This document shows, in pieces, positions 17,784-26,618 of a stretch of DNA of 64,000 nucleotides (within the stretch, counting starts at the first letter, position 1; each line of letters begins with the position of its first letter). The notes beneath the pieces are model-generated. The model was not told the origin of the DNA. It was given only the letters and a program-made list of their open reading frames with translations, and ran no database searches. This stretch comes from an uncultured Eubacterium sp. (GTDB lineage Bacteria; Bacillota; Clostridia; Oscillospirales; Acutalibacteraceae): positions 62,001 through 126,000 of the forward strand of contig CAJTLP010000006.1 of NCBI GenBank assembly GCA_910577195.1, written 5' to 3'. A program made the position numbers and the translations under genes.

Positions 17784-17890
17784 GAGAAAATGATCATAGC
17801 ATTTTAAATAAATAGCAAAAAAGTCACCAATGCATATGATATATGGTGATAAGGATTTTCCTTATTTCCATAAGATGCAGAGGTGATTGA

Positions 17891-19192
17891 ATGGAAATAT
17901 TAAAGATTAACGGACAGAATAAGTTGAGCGGTGAGGTGACACTTCACGGTGCAAAAAACTCGGCTTTGCCAATATTATGTGCAGCAATTCTGGTAAAAGG
18001 CGAAAGTGTAATACATAATTGTCCGGATTTAAGTGATGTAAAAACGACCCTGAAAATCCTTGAGGATTTAGGCTGTACCGTAAATCGTCAGGGAGATACA
18101 GTTGTAATTCATGCTGAAAATATTACAGCATCAAAGATAGATGAAAATGTTATGCGTACAATGCGCTCATCTATTTTATTCTTAGGTGCTCTTATTTCAA
18201 GAACAGGCTGTGCGTCCATTTATCTTCCCGGTGGGTGTGATATAGGTACACGTCCTGTGGATATGCATATAAAAGCTCTTAAAAGTCTTGGAGCTGTTAT
18301 TAAGGAAAACGGCTCATCCATTACCTGCTGTGCAGAGCATCTTACCGGTGCAAAGATTATTCTGCCGTTTGCTTCAGTAGGTGCAACGGAAAATATTATG
18401 ATAGCAGCTGCAATATCAAAGGGCAGAACGACGATTATTAATCCTGCAAGAGAGCCTGAAATATGTGATCTTGCTGAATTTCTTAACAAATGCGGTGCAA
18501 GAATTTACGGAGCAGGGGAAAGCACAATTGAAATTGAAGGTGTTGAGTCTCTTCATTCCTGCGAGCATAAGATAATTCCTGACAGAATTCTTGCTTCAAC
18601 CTATATGTGTGCCTGTGCTGTTACAGGCGGTGAGATTGTAATAAATGATGTCAGACCTACGCATTTGTCTCCTGTTTTTCCTGTGTTCAATGAGATGGGA
18701 TGCAGGCTTTATCTCGACAGAAACAGCCTGAGAATATCTGCACCAAAAAGATTAAGACGTGTAAAAATGATTAAGACTATGCCGTTTCCTGCTTTTCCTA
18801 CTGATTCACAGTCTCCTGTAACCGCAGCCTTGTCTGTGGCTAAGGGCACATCGGTTATAAAGGAAAATATTTTTAAAAACAGATTCAGATTTGTAAGCCA
18901 GCTCAACCGCTTTGGTGCTGATATAGCTGTAGATGAGCAGATGGCAGTGATAAACGGAGTAAAGGAACTTCACGGTGCAGATGTATATGCAACGGATCTT
19001 CGCGGCGGAGCGGCTCTTGTTATAGCTGGACTGACAGCACAGGGAACGACAACGATACATTCAATTGAACATATTGACAGAGGATATGCAAAACTGGAAA
19101 ACAATTTGGAGCAATTAGGTGCTGATATTAAGAGGATAAAATATGAAGAAGTCTCAGAAAAAAAGTGCATCGAAAAGGAAACAGCGACCTGA
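17891..19192 (+). CDS. murA: UDP-GlcNAc 1-carboxyvinyltransferase MurA
   Basis: MurA transfers enolpyruvate from PEP to UDP-GlcNAc, the first committed step of peptidoglycan synthesis, and is the fosfomycin target. The 433-residue protein has the EPSP-synthase-like fold motifs GAKNSALPIL near 20-29 (Lys and Asn of the active site). The flexible loop LPGGCDIGTRPVDMHI has Cys116, equivalent to the catalytic Cys115 of E. coli, so fosfomycin sensitivity is expected at this site. TDLRGGAALVIAG lies near 376-388. The 107-bp gap upstream has a TCACCA/TGGTGA hairpin and no clear promoter. The last 50 bp overlap ftsQ. Confidence 0.95.
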   Translation: MEILKINGQNKLSGEVTLHGAKNSALPILCAAILVKGESVIHNCPDLSDVKTTLKILEDLGCTVNRQGDTVVIHAENITASKIDENVMRTMRSSILFLGALISRTGCASIYLPGGCDIGTRPVDMHIKALKSLGAVIKENGSSITCCAEHLTGAKIILPFASVGATENIMIAAAISKGRTTIINPAREPEICDLAEFLNKCGARIYGAGESTIEIEGVESLHSCEHKIIPDRILASTYMCACAVTGGEIVINDVRPTHLSPVFPVFNEMGCRLYLDRNSLRISAPKRLRRVKMIKTMPFPAFPTDSQSPVTAALSVAKGTSVIKENIFKNRFRFVSQLNRFGADIAVDEQMAVINGVKELHGADVYATDLRGGAALVIAGLTAQGTTTIHSIEHIDRGYAKLENNLEQLGADIKRIKYEEVSEKKCIEKETAT

Positions 19193-20108
19193 GTCAGCTG
19201 AAGACCGTAATTTATATGATCTTGGTCTCGAACCGCCAAAGATTTACAGAGAGTCAAGACAGCAATCAGATTTATATGACAAGACAAATCGCGGTCAAAG
19301 AACTAAACGCAGTTCAAAAAATAGCAGACAAAATCTGACACGCGCTGAGAAAAGACAGAAGGATAATAAAAAGCGAAAGAAAAGAAATACCTTCAGAAAA
19401 GTAATGATCTGGCTTGCTGTAATCATTTCCTTTGTGGCAGTTGGTACGGTTTTATCTCTTACCGTATTTTTTCATATTGATACCATAAATATCAGCGGAA
19501 ATAAAATTTACGACAAAGATGAAATACTTGCACAGTGTACAATAGATAAGGGCGAAAATCTTTTCTTGTCTGACACCGATACTGCAAAGCAGATGCTCGA
19601 ACAGAATCTCCCTTATATATATAATGCAGAAATAACAAGAAAATTACCATACACCATAGAAATTAAGATTACAGAAGCAACTCCGGCGTATTCCATAAAA
19701 AACAAGGATAAAACCTTTATTCTGCTTGATGATAATTTTAAAGTCCTTGAAAATAAGGCTAAAAAGGCAAAGGGTATATCTATCAGTAAAGCAGATATTG
19801 AAAATGCTGTTCCCGGCAGAACAATAGCTTTTAAAAATAAAGATATTGGGAAATGCCTCACACAGCTCTCACAGGTTGTGAAAGAAAATAAGTTTGATGA
19901 AATTACATCCATATACAGTAACAATATAAGTGATAATTATGTTGTTTATGACAAACGTATTGAGTTCAAGCTGGGAACCTGTGATGACCTTGAAAATAAG
20001 ATTTATCAGGGTCTTACTGCTTGTGAAAAGCTTAATCAGTCAAATCCGAATGCAAAGGGCGTTATGACAATTACAGGTGGCAAGTCTTTGTACTTTACAG
20101 AAAAATAG
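19143..20108 (+). CDS. ftsQ: Cell division protein FtsQ/DivIB
   Basis: DivIB/FtsQ anchors the divisome through a periplasm-facing POTRA domain that contacts FtsL and DivIC/FtsB. The 321-residue protein has a long, strongly basic cytoplasmic N-terminus (about 85 residues, KKRKKRN-rich), one membrane helix near 89-112, the POTRA domain starting at FFHIDTINISGNKIYDKDEI, and the beta domain to the end. The start overlaps the last 50 bp of murA in another frame, with AAGAGGATAAA upstream, so coupling is likely. Sequence similarity in this family is low, so order in the cluster supports the call. Confidence 0.88.
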   Translation: MKKSQKKSASKRKQRPESAEDRNLYDLGLEPPKIYRESRQQSDLYDKTNRGQRTKRSSKNSRQNLTRAEKRQKDNKKRKKRNTFRKVMIWLAVIISFVAVGTVLSLTVFFHIDTINISGNKIYDKDEILAQCTIDKGENLFLSDTDTAKQMLEQNLPYIYNAEITRKLPYTIEIKITEATPAYSIKNKDKTFILLDDNFKVLENKAKKAKGISISKADIENAVPGRTIAFKNKDIGKCLTQLSQVVKENKFDEITSIYSNNISDNYVVYDKRIEFKLGTCDDLENKIYQGLTACEKLNQSNPNAKGVMTITGGKSLYFTEK

Positions 20109-20231
20109 CCGTAAAGAAAATAACTTGTCGATTTTATAGACTATTGTGTATAATTGTGCACTATGTATAAACCTATTTGAATTTTATAAAAAAAGATTGT
20201 CAAAAAACTTGAAAAATATTATAAAAAAGTA

Positions 20232-20260
20232 TTGCAAAAAGATTACAATATTGTTACAAT
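20232..20260 (+). promoter_or_regulatory. Probable ftsZ promoter
   Basis: TTGCAA (20232-20237), 17 nt, TACAAT (20255-20260) lies in the 207-bp gap before ftsZ, with a predicted start near 20267. A separate ftsZ promoter allows its high expression independent of the cluster. The rest of this gap (20109-20231) is A+T rich and shows nothing else I can support. Confidence 0.65.
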
Positions 20261-20315
20261 AGGAAATGTAGCAAATCGATTAGCGATTTAGATTAAAAAC
20301 AAGGAGAATTAGATA

Positions 20316-21425
20316 ATGGGACGTTACGAAATTGATACAGATGATTCAAAGGTAGTTCAGATTAAAGTTGTTGGTGTAGGCGGCGGCGGTGGAAATGCCG
20401 TAAACCGCATGGTACATTGTAATATTCAGGATGTTGAATTTGTAGCAGTAAACTCAGATAAGCCTGCTCTTGCAAAATCAACAGCAACACATAAAATTCT
20501 TATTGGTGAAAAGGTAACAAAGGGTATGGGCGCAGGTGCTAAGCCTGAGGTTGGTGCTCGTGCCGCTGAGGAGAGTAAGGAAGCTCTTACAGACGTTCTT
20601 ACCGGTGCAGATATGGTATTTATTACTGCAGGTATGGGCGGCGGAACAGGTACCGGTGCTGCTCCTTATGTTGCTAAAATCGCTAAGGATATGGGTATTC
20701 TCACTGTTGGTGTTGTTACTACACCGTTCGCATTTGAAGGAAGACGCCGTATGACTCAGGCTTCTGCCGGTATTGAAGAGCTTGCAAAGAATGTTGACTC
20801 AATTATGGTTATTCCTAATGAAAGACTCAAGGAAGTTACTACAGAAAAGATTACGCTTCTTAATGCTTTTGAGATTGCCAATGATGTTCTCCGTCAGGGT
20901 GTTCAGTCCATTTCTGACCTTGTTAATGCAACTGGTCTTGTAAACTCAGACTTTGCCGATGTTACAGAGATTATGAAGGATGCCGGCTTTGCTCATATGG
21001 GTGTTGGTCGTGCAAAGGGTAAGGATAAGGCAGAGGCTGCTGCTCAGCAGGCTATTTCTTCTCCTCTTCTTAATACCTCTATTGACGGTGCTCGCGGCGT
21101 TCTTTTGAACATTACAGCTTCAACCGATATCGGACTTGAGGAAATCACAATTGCTTCTCAGATTGTTACTGACGCAGTTCATCCTGATTGTGAAATCATC
21201 TGGGGTGCTAACTTTGATGAGAACCTTGAGGATGAAATGATTATAACTGTTATTGCTACTCGCTTTGGTGAGGATGGCCCTTCAGGACAGATTAAGTCTG
21301 TAACTGCTAATAATGAGGTTGCTCCTCCGCAGCCAATTGCTGCTGCAACAACTGCTGCTGCATCAAGCTTTACAAACAGCGATGATGATGCTTTTTCAGA
21401 TATCGTTAATTTCTTTAAGAAATAA
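20316..21425 (+). CDS. ftsZ: Cell division GTPase FtsZ
   Basis: FtsZ is the tubulin homologue that polymerises into the Z ring and recruits the divisome. The 369-residue protein has the nucleotide-binding GVGGGGGNAVNRM near 19-31, the tubulin signature GMGGGTGTGAAP near 106-117, the T7 loop NATGLVNSDFADV near 206-218, and a short acidic linker. It ends in DDAFSDIVNFFKK, the conserved C-terminal peptide that binds partners such as FtsA or SepF. Ribosome site AAGGAG is present. It is the last gene of the cluster and ftsA is not beside it, so SepF or another tether elsewhere is likely used. Confidence 0.98.
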   Translation: MGRYEIDTDDSKVVQIKVVGVGGGGGNAVNRMVHCNIQDVEFVAVNSDKPALAKSTATHKILIGEKVTKGMGAGAKPEVGARAAEESKEALTDVLTGADMVFITAGMGGGTGTGAAPYVAKIAKDMGILTVGVVTTPFAFEGRRRMTQASAGIEELAKNVDSIMVIPNERLKEVTTEKITLLNAFEIANDVLRQGVQSISDLVNATGLVNSDFADVTEIMKDAGFAHMGVGRAKGKDKAEAAAQQAISSPLLNTSIDGARGVLLNITASTDIGLEEITIASQIVTDAVHPDCEIIWGANFDENLEDEMIITVIATRFGEDGPSGQIKSVTANNEVAPPQPIAAATTAAASSFTNSDDDAFSDIVNFFKK

Positions 21426-21441
21426 TTTGAAAGATTTACAT

Positions 21442-21484
21442 ATAACCCGCATTTCTGAAAGATGAAGTGTGGGTTATTTTTATA
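21442..21484 (+). terminator. ftsZ terminator
   Basis: ATAACCCGCATTT pairs with AAGTGTGGGTTAT (one mismatch plus wobble), then ATTTTTAT follows. It closes the dcw cluster. Confidence 0.85.
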
Positions 21485-21704
21485 CATTTATTCATTTTGA
21501 TAAAAAACTGAATTTCTTTTCATAAAATAAAAAAGTTTAATAATTTGTTGAATGCAAGTTAAAGCCTTTACATTTTTAACATTTTCAACAGAGTTTTCAG
21601 CGGAATAATTTATGAAAAGTTGACTTTTTAACATTTTGAACACAGTTTTCCACAATGATTTTAACAAAGTTGATTTGTAAAGCTGTTTGCATTTACACGA
21701 AAAA
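21485..21704. other. A+T-rich spacer without a supported feature
   Basis: This 220-bp stretch between the ftsZ terminator and the next bidirectional terminator has several TTTTAACATTTT-like imperfect repeats. It has no open frame with a ribosome site and no convincing promoter. The 75-codon frame on the minus strand here looks like chance. Confidence 0.5.
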
Positions 21705-21740
21705 TAAAAACGCATATACAGTTTTGTATATGCGTTTTCT
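21705..21740 (-). terminator. Bidirectional terminator downstream of the mannosidase operon
   Basis: The perfect 10-bp stem CGCATATACA/TGTATATGCG with loop GTTT is flanked by A-run and T-run, so it can work on both strands. It lies 24 bp beyond the stop of the minus-strand alpha-mannosidase gene. Confidence 0.85.
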
Positions 21741-21763
21741 TGTATATTATGTATATTTATTGA

Positions 21764-24700
21764 TTACCATTCACTTTTGGTATACGAACGGATAATATTT
21801 GTAATGATATTATCACGTTTAAAGCCTTTGCCTTTTCCGGAATTCATCTGCTCCTGAATTTTACCGGCTCTCATTGTGACAAAGCTGCTTTTATCAATGA
21901 TTTTATCAATAGGAGGAATGTCCTCATAGAAATCATACTCCTGTTCAACAGCATCAAATACTTTGGTTGCAAGCTCACTATCAGATCTTTCCTTTATAGC
22001 AGTCATTGAGAGGATAACTACTCGATTGTTCTCAGGCAGATTCAGTGTAACAGGCTCATTGGTAAGTATTTTTATACTGTACAAGTAAAATTGAACTTTC
22101 TTAGGAATATTTCCCTCAGGATGATGAACGTGAGTAAATTCATATCCAAGCTCTGCATTTACATCAATATCAGCTGTCTGCTCCAAGCCTGCCATATCCC
22201 ACTTGTTAATTGGTTTATCAATTGCCTTAATTGTAAACGGAATATTTTTATTGCAGTATTTAATGTAAATGTTCTGGTCCTCTGATGTTGAACCTGCGAT
22301 GAAATAAATTCTTGTGCATTCAGGCAATTTGATTTTTTGACCACGGCAAACCAGTACGTCATTTCTGTTATTGGGGTCATCCTGAAATTTGAATTTTATT
22401 CCTCCGATACAGTATGAGGAAAGTAGCAGTTCTTCCGGAAGGGAGAATCCGCTGCCCTGTAGAATAATATGTCTCATACTGTTGTCAGGAGTAAAGCCCT
22501 GTGCATTGTATGGGAGTTCAATTGTTGTTTCGTAACGTTCACTTGGAATTTTTTCAGCCTTCTCCTTATATTTGATTCTGAATGTTTTAACTTCAAAAGG
22601 CTTCATATTAAATCGGATTCTGCCGTTTGTTACTTTTTGCTCACCGATAGGTTCCTCAAGTGCGTTGCACTTTTGTGCTTCACCGATTTCACCAAGCATC
22701 TTCAGTGATACATTGTGTTGCTCCTGGCCTATTGTTTCATTCACTCTTATGATAAAGCAGTCTTCGTCGTCCTCAGCCATTTTGATTGCTCTGATAATTA
22801 CATTTTCATTGCTTATCTGACAGAATGAAACACTGTCCTTTAATGAGCGTGTATTTCTATAATCTGTGCATAAACTCAGATAAGGATTTTCATATATCTC
22901 ACTGTATTTCTGTGTGCCGTTTTCAAATCCGTTTGCGTGGCTGTAAATAGCAAATGAGAATACATTTCTTCCAAGATCCTGCAAGTCCTGCCGTGTTTCT
23001 TTTGTGAAGGCTCCTGCAGGTGTATGGATACAGGTTAATCTCAGTGTGTTGTTGTTTGGCTTATCCCAGCCATATTTACTGTCAGAGAAGATGGAAACAC
23101 CGAATTCACCGCTTTCGTCGGTTAAGTCAGCCCATTTCTGTGCCGGTACCTCGTAGAGGTTCTCTGTGTTTGTTTCTCTTTCAATAACACCGAGACCTAA
23201 GTCGTATGTTGCCTTTTTGTTGTGAGCTGCAACAGGGAAGGTTGCTTTTAACATTGTTCGTCTTGTTTTCCAGTCCACAATGTTTTTTACCTCAACATAT
23301 TCACTGCCTGCTGAAAGGGATACCAGCTGAGTAATCGTTGAATATTCTGCCTCACGTACAACCTTGATGGTTGCTCTTACAGGTCCGCTCTCAACTACTG
23401 TAAATTCCGGTGTGTTGGCATAGCAGTAAGGCTCTCTGTCAATATCTTCTTTAGTGATTTCCCAGCTTGGATATGCCAGCGATCCTGTATCGTGAAGGAG
23501 TGCCATCTTGATTGGGGCGTCAATTATATTTCTCTTTAATTTTTTATCGTAAAGACGTGCAATATCACCGTTTTTGTTGAAAACCAATCTGTATTTTTCA
23601 TTTTCGAGTGAATGATTTGTAGCCTTGAGCTCAGGATTCGTATGACCGACATAGTAAGGTGCATTGAATCTCTTGACCTCAAATACCTTATAGCCAAATG
23701 GTTCAATTTCAACAGTCAGCAGTATTGTAAGCTTTTTACCGTTTTTGTGAATAACCTGTACAGGAACGGAATTTCCTTTTTTATCTGAAACGGTAACATT
23801 GGTACAGTTTCTTGTCATTTTGATGTGCGCTTCCACTGTACGCTTAACCATATACTGTGTAGGATTATTAATTACAAGGATACCGCTTTTTTCATCTACC
23901 CAGCTTGTATCAAGCTCGTTGATAATCATTTTGCTTGCGCCGACATACTCAGCTTTAAACTGTGAAATAGAAAGATTATAATCGGACCAAGCGGTATTAT
24001 AAACATCCATTACAGATGTGCCTGTAATATCATCGTGGAACTGATGCTGGAGCATTCTCTTCCATGCCTGATTCAGATTATACTTCGGATAATTATAAGC
24101 GCCGATAGAGGTTGAAAAGGCACAGGCTTTTTCAGTGCAGTTCGCAATACGTTCACATTGCCTGTTAAGGTATTTGCTCATTGCACGCGAAGTATAGGTT
24201 CCTGCACCGTGACTGGTCATAATCAGCTCATTATTCCATTTAGGCAGTAATTCCTTTTCCTCTTTTGAAAGCTTATCCATATCCATGAATATCTGGTCAG
24301 AGCTTGCTGATATGATTTCAAAATCATCATTGTTTTTTGCAATGCTTTCTTCAACTGCCTGAACACTTTCTTCAGTAGGTGCACCGCCCCAGTCTCCTGT
24401 TCCGTAAAGGTGGTTTGCCCAAGGGAGATGACCGTTTGAATAGTTATCGGCAATTCGGTCAATGACACTGATATCCGCTCTGATATCACCGAAAAATTTA
24501 TATCTGTAGGATTTCGCATTAAGACTTACAAAAATCCTGCTGTTGTCAGGACCTTTCCATACTCCGAGATCAAAAGGCAGACCATAAGCACTTCCCCAGG
24601 AAAGCTTCTGGGTAGTGAATCCTTTAAGACCTGCGTGATTGATAATAGAAGGAAGAGACCATCCGAATCCAAAGCAGTCCGGCAAAAACATATCCTTTGA

Positions 24701-25057
24701 GGTTGTGCCGAATTTCTCCTTGAAATAGTTATTACCGAGAAGCAGATTTCTGAATATTGCTTCAGGTGAAGGGATGTTTACATCGCCGCTTTCATAGCCT
24801 GTGCCGGAGATGCACCACTTGCCTTCCTTAACATATTTCTTTATGATTTCAAATGCTCTTGGATAAAACTCTTCAATAAGCTCATATCGTTTTGCACCTT
24901 CAAAGTTAAAACGATAGTGAGGGTATTTTTCAATTAAATCAAAGTTCTTTGAAAGAGTATCGGGTATGTATTCATTAATGGTTTCTGCAATTGTCCATCT
25001 CCACACTGTATCCAGGTGGGCAGTTGAAACAACATAAGCTTTCTTTTTTTCCATCAT
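21764..25057 (-). CDS. GH38 alpha-mannosidase
   Basis: Glycoside hydrolase family 38 enzymes are zinc-dependent retaining alpha-mannosidases that trim host or dietary mannosides. The 1097-residue protein has the zinc ligands HLDTVWRW (His14, Asp16) and the catalytic nucleophile region FLPDCFGFGW (Asp127). It also has the family segment QFHDDITGT, corresponding to the usual QHHDAITGT zinc-binding motif. A long C-terminal beta-rich region completes the family architecture. There is no signal peptide, so it acts in the cytoplasm on imported oligosaccharides. A 72-residue unknown protein gene lies 8 bp upstream in the same operon. The mannosidase is longer than minimal members by roughly 100-200 residues. 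Linkage specificity is not predictable here. Confidence 0.93.
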   Translation of the reverse strand: MMEKKKAYVVSTAHLDTVWRWTIAETINEYIPDTLSKNFDLIEKYPHYRFNFEGAKRYELIEEFYPRAFEIIKKYVKEGKWCISGTGYESGDVNIPSPEAIFRNLLLGNNYFKEKFGTTSKDMFLPDCFGFGWSLPSIINHAGLKGFTTQKLSWGSAYGLPFDLGVWKGPDNSRIFVSLNAKSYRYKFFGDIRADISVIDRIADNYSNGHLPWANHLYGTGDWGGAPTEESVQAVEESIAKNNDDFEIISASSDQIFMDMDKLSKEEKELLPKWNNELIMTSHGAGTYTSRAMSKYLNRQCERIANCTEKACAFSTSIGAYNYPKYNLNQAWKRMLQHQFHDDITGTSVMDVYNTAWSDYNLSISQFKAEYVGASKMIINELDTSWVDEKSGILVINNPTQYMVKRTVEAHIKMTRNCTNVTVSDKKGNSVPVQVIHKNGKKLTILLTVEIEPFGYKVFEVKRFNAPYYVGHTNPELKATNHSLENEKYRLVFNKNGDIARLYDKKLKRNIIDAPIKMALLHDTGSLAYPSWEITKEDIDREPYCYANTPEFTVVESGPVRATIKVVREAEYSTITQLVSLSAGSEYVEVKNIVDWKTRRTMLKATFPVAAHNKKATYDLGLGVIERETNTENLYEVPAQKWADLTDESGEFGVSIFSDSKYGWDKPNNNTLRLTCIHTPAGAFTKETRQDLQDLGRNVFSFAIYSHANGFENGTQKYSEIYENPYLSLCTDYRNTRSLKDSVSFCQISNENVIIRAIKMAEDDEDCFIIRVNETIGQEQHNVSLKMLGEIGEAQKCNALEEPIGEQKVTNGRIRFNMKPFEVKTFRIKYKEKAEKIPSERYETTIELPYNAQGFTPDNSMRHIILQGSGFSLPEELLLSSYCIGGIKFKFQDDPNNRNDVLVCRGQKIKLPECTRIYFIAGSTSEDQNIYIKYCNKNIPFTIKAIDKPINKWDMAGLEQTADIDVNAELGYEFTHVHHPEGNIPKKVQFYLYSIKILTNEPVTLNLPENNRVVILSMTAIKERSDSELATKVFDAVEQEYDFYEDIPPIDKIIDKSSFVTMRAGKIQEQMNSGKGKGFKRDNIITNIIRSYTKSEW

Positions 25058-25065
25058 AACAATCC

Positions 25066-25284
25066 TTATTTCTCAATTATTTCATAGGTGAATTCATATT
25101 TTTCCTGAAGAGCCTTTACTTTGTCTTCGTTATCCTCAATAAAGGTTTCAGTATAAACACTTTTGCCGTCAACAGAATAGTCCTTGACGATTTGGTTCAG
25201 GGCTTCCCATGCCTCAGCCTCCTGTGCATAACCGTCTTCGAATTTGATTAAAAACTCTCTGTGCTTAGGAATTCTTACTTTCAT
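25066..25284 (-). CDS. Small conserved-looking protein of unknown function
   Basis: The 72-residue acidic protein (ends YEFTYEIIEK) has no membrane segment or named motif I recognise. It has a good ribosome site (GCGAGGAGATACAAA before the ATG) and a near-consensus promoter 40 bp upstream. It is followed within 8 bp by the alpha-mannosidase, so it is a real first gene of that operon. It might be an accessory or regulatory peptide for the operon, but nothing in the sequence proves that. Confidence 0.7.
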   Translation of the reverse strand: MKVRIPKHREFLIKFEDGYAQEAEAWEALNQIVKDYSVDGKSVYTETFIEDNEDKVKALQEKYEFTYEIIEK

Positions 25285-25323
25285 TTTGTATCTCCTCGCA
25301 TATATTTTTATAGTTTCTAATTC

Positions 25324-25352
25324 ATTATATATTTAAAATAATATTATTGCAA
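25324..25352 (-). promoter_or_regulatory. Promoter of the mannosidase operon
   Basis: On the minus strand TTGCAA (25352-25347), 17 nt, TATAAT (25329-25324). The -35 box overlaps the last codons of the upstream glycerate kinase gene, so the mannosidase genes can be expressed separately from the kinase. Confidence 0.75.
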
Positions 25353-26402
25353 GATATATTTGGATTTATTTGTAAGTATTTCACGTGGATTTTTCAGTGC
25401 ATATTCCAATGTTATATCCTCATCTACAAGGCTGATCATTTTATTTCCTAATCTGACATTGTCTATTGTGCCACTGATGACTATGCATTTTTTGTCGAAT
25501 TTCCTGCAAAGTTCATCAATTTTGAAAGGAAGCTTTCCCATCAGCGTTTGCTTGTCTGTTTTTCCTTCACCTGTGATAACGATGTCAGCCTCCGATATTT
25601 TTTTCTCAAGCTCATATGCTTGCGAAAGTATTTCAAATCCGCTTTTTATTTTGCCACCGTATACTGAGTATAGGCCGCCGCATATTCCTCCTGCAGCGCC
25701 GGCACCTTTTACTTTGCTTATATCCTTAGGAAGAAAAGCATTGACCATTTTCAGTCCGTTATCGAGCTTGATAACATCATTAGATGAAGCACCCTTCTGA
25801 GGTGCAAATATATATGCTGCACCGTTTTTTCCAAAGTAAGGGTTCGTCACATCACAAGCATATGTAAAGTTAATATCCTTTACGCAATCAGAGAATTTTA
25901 TTCCGTAAATATTCTCCATATCTTTTCCGCATGGGTGTTCAATTATTTCCCCGTAAATGTCAAGAAATTTAATGCCGAGTGCGGATAGTGCACCTACTCC
26001 TCCGTCACAGCATCCGCTGCCTCCGAGACCGAGAATAATATTGCGAAAACCCTTTGATACAGCAAATTTTATCAGCTCACCTGTACCATATGAGGTAGCG
26101 TTCATTACATCTCTTTTTTGCTGTATTCCGCTGGCAGTGGCACATTCAATTACTGCAGTTTTATCATATGTAAATACGTGTCCTTTCATATGTTTTCCAT
26201 ACAGGTCAGTACAGTCGGTGTAAAGCACTTTACCATTACATATATTGCTTAAACATTCTGCGAAACCTTCACCGCCGTCAGCAAATGGAAGGGTGGTTAT
26301 TTCTGCATCACAGCTTTGCAGTATTCCGTTTTTTATACATTCACACACCTCTTTAGATGTGAGTGTTCCTTTGTAACTGTCAGGTACAATCAGTATTTTC
26401 AT
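25344..26402 (-). CDS. Glycerate kinase (GarK/GlxK type)
   Basis: This family phosphorylates D-glycerate, usually to 2-phosphoglycerate, feeding glycolysis. The 352-residue protein shows the family opening KILIVPDSYKGTLTSKEV, then PFADGGEGFAECL near 40-52, the glycine-rich loop GLGGSGCCDGGVGAL near 123-137, KGAGAAGGICGGLYS near 226-240 and TGEGKTDKQTLMGK near 272-285. The start overlaps the end of a truncated DUF188 frame (ATGA), with AGAGGTATACTAA before the ATG. The adjacent mannosidase operon has its own promoter, so a shared pathway is not implied. Confidence 0.94.
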   Translation of the reverse strand: MKILIVPDSYKGTLTSKEVCECIKNGILQSCDAEITTLPFADGGEGFAECLSNICNGKVLYTDCTDLYGKHMKGHVFTYDKTAVIECATASGIQQKRDVMNATSYGTGELIKFAVSKGFRNIILGLGGSGCCDGGVGALSALGIKFLDIYGEIIEHPCGKDMENIYGIKFSDCVKDINFTYACDVTNPYFGKNGAAYIFAPQKGASSNDVIKLDNGLKMVNAFLPKDISKVKGAGAAGGICGGLYSVYGGKIKSGFEILSQAYELEKKISEADIVITGEGKTDKQTLMGKLPFKIDELCRKFDKKCIVISGTIDNVRLGNKMISLVDEDITLEYALKNPREILTNKSKYILQ

Positions 26403-26542
26403 TTAGTATACCTCTTAGTTTTTTCAAAATCAAATATATAGCTTCTGTCGCAGACAATGATTATCTTGATGTTATATTTATTTGCTATTCTGACAGTCAG
26501 TCCGGTTACGGGACAACCGTCGGCGTCAATTAAAATTCTCAT
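26399..26542 (-). pseudogene. Truncated YaiI/YqxD (DUF188) gene remnant
   Basis: A 47-codon frame starts MRILIDADGCPV, which is the conserved beginning of the DUF188 family (PIN-like fold proteins, normally about 150 residues). It ends early after IIIVCDRSY and a few unrelated residues, with its TGA overlapping the glycerate kinase ATG. The aspartate-rich DADGCP signature is present, but about two thirds of the protein is missing. I read this as the 5' stub left by a deletion or recombination that fused the region to the glycerate kinase gene. It could still provide translational coupling for the kinase. Confidence 0.7.
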
Positions 26543-26618
26543 ATACATATTTTACCATAATTGTATTTACTTTTCAAATGTGATAAGATTGTTACATTAT
26601 AATATGGCTGGTGATTGT

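Noticed and set aside
21488..21715. 75-codon minus-strand frame after ftsZ
   Set aside because: No ribosome site, unusual composition, and it lies between two terminators in A+T-rich sequence.
26457..26618. N-terminal extension of the histidine phosphatase
   Set aside because: The catalytic RHA motif must be near the N-terminus, and the extension overlaps the DUF188 stub on the other strand without a ribosome site.
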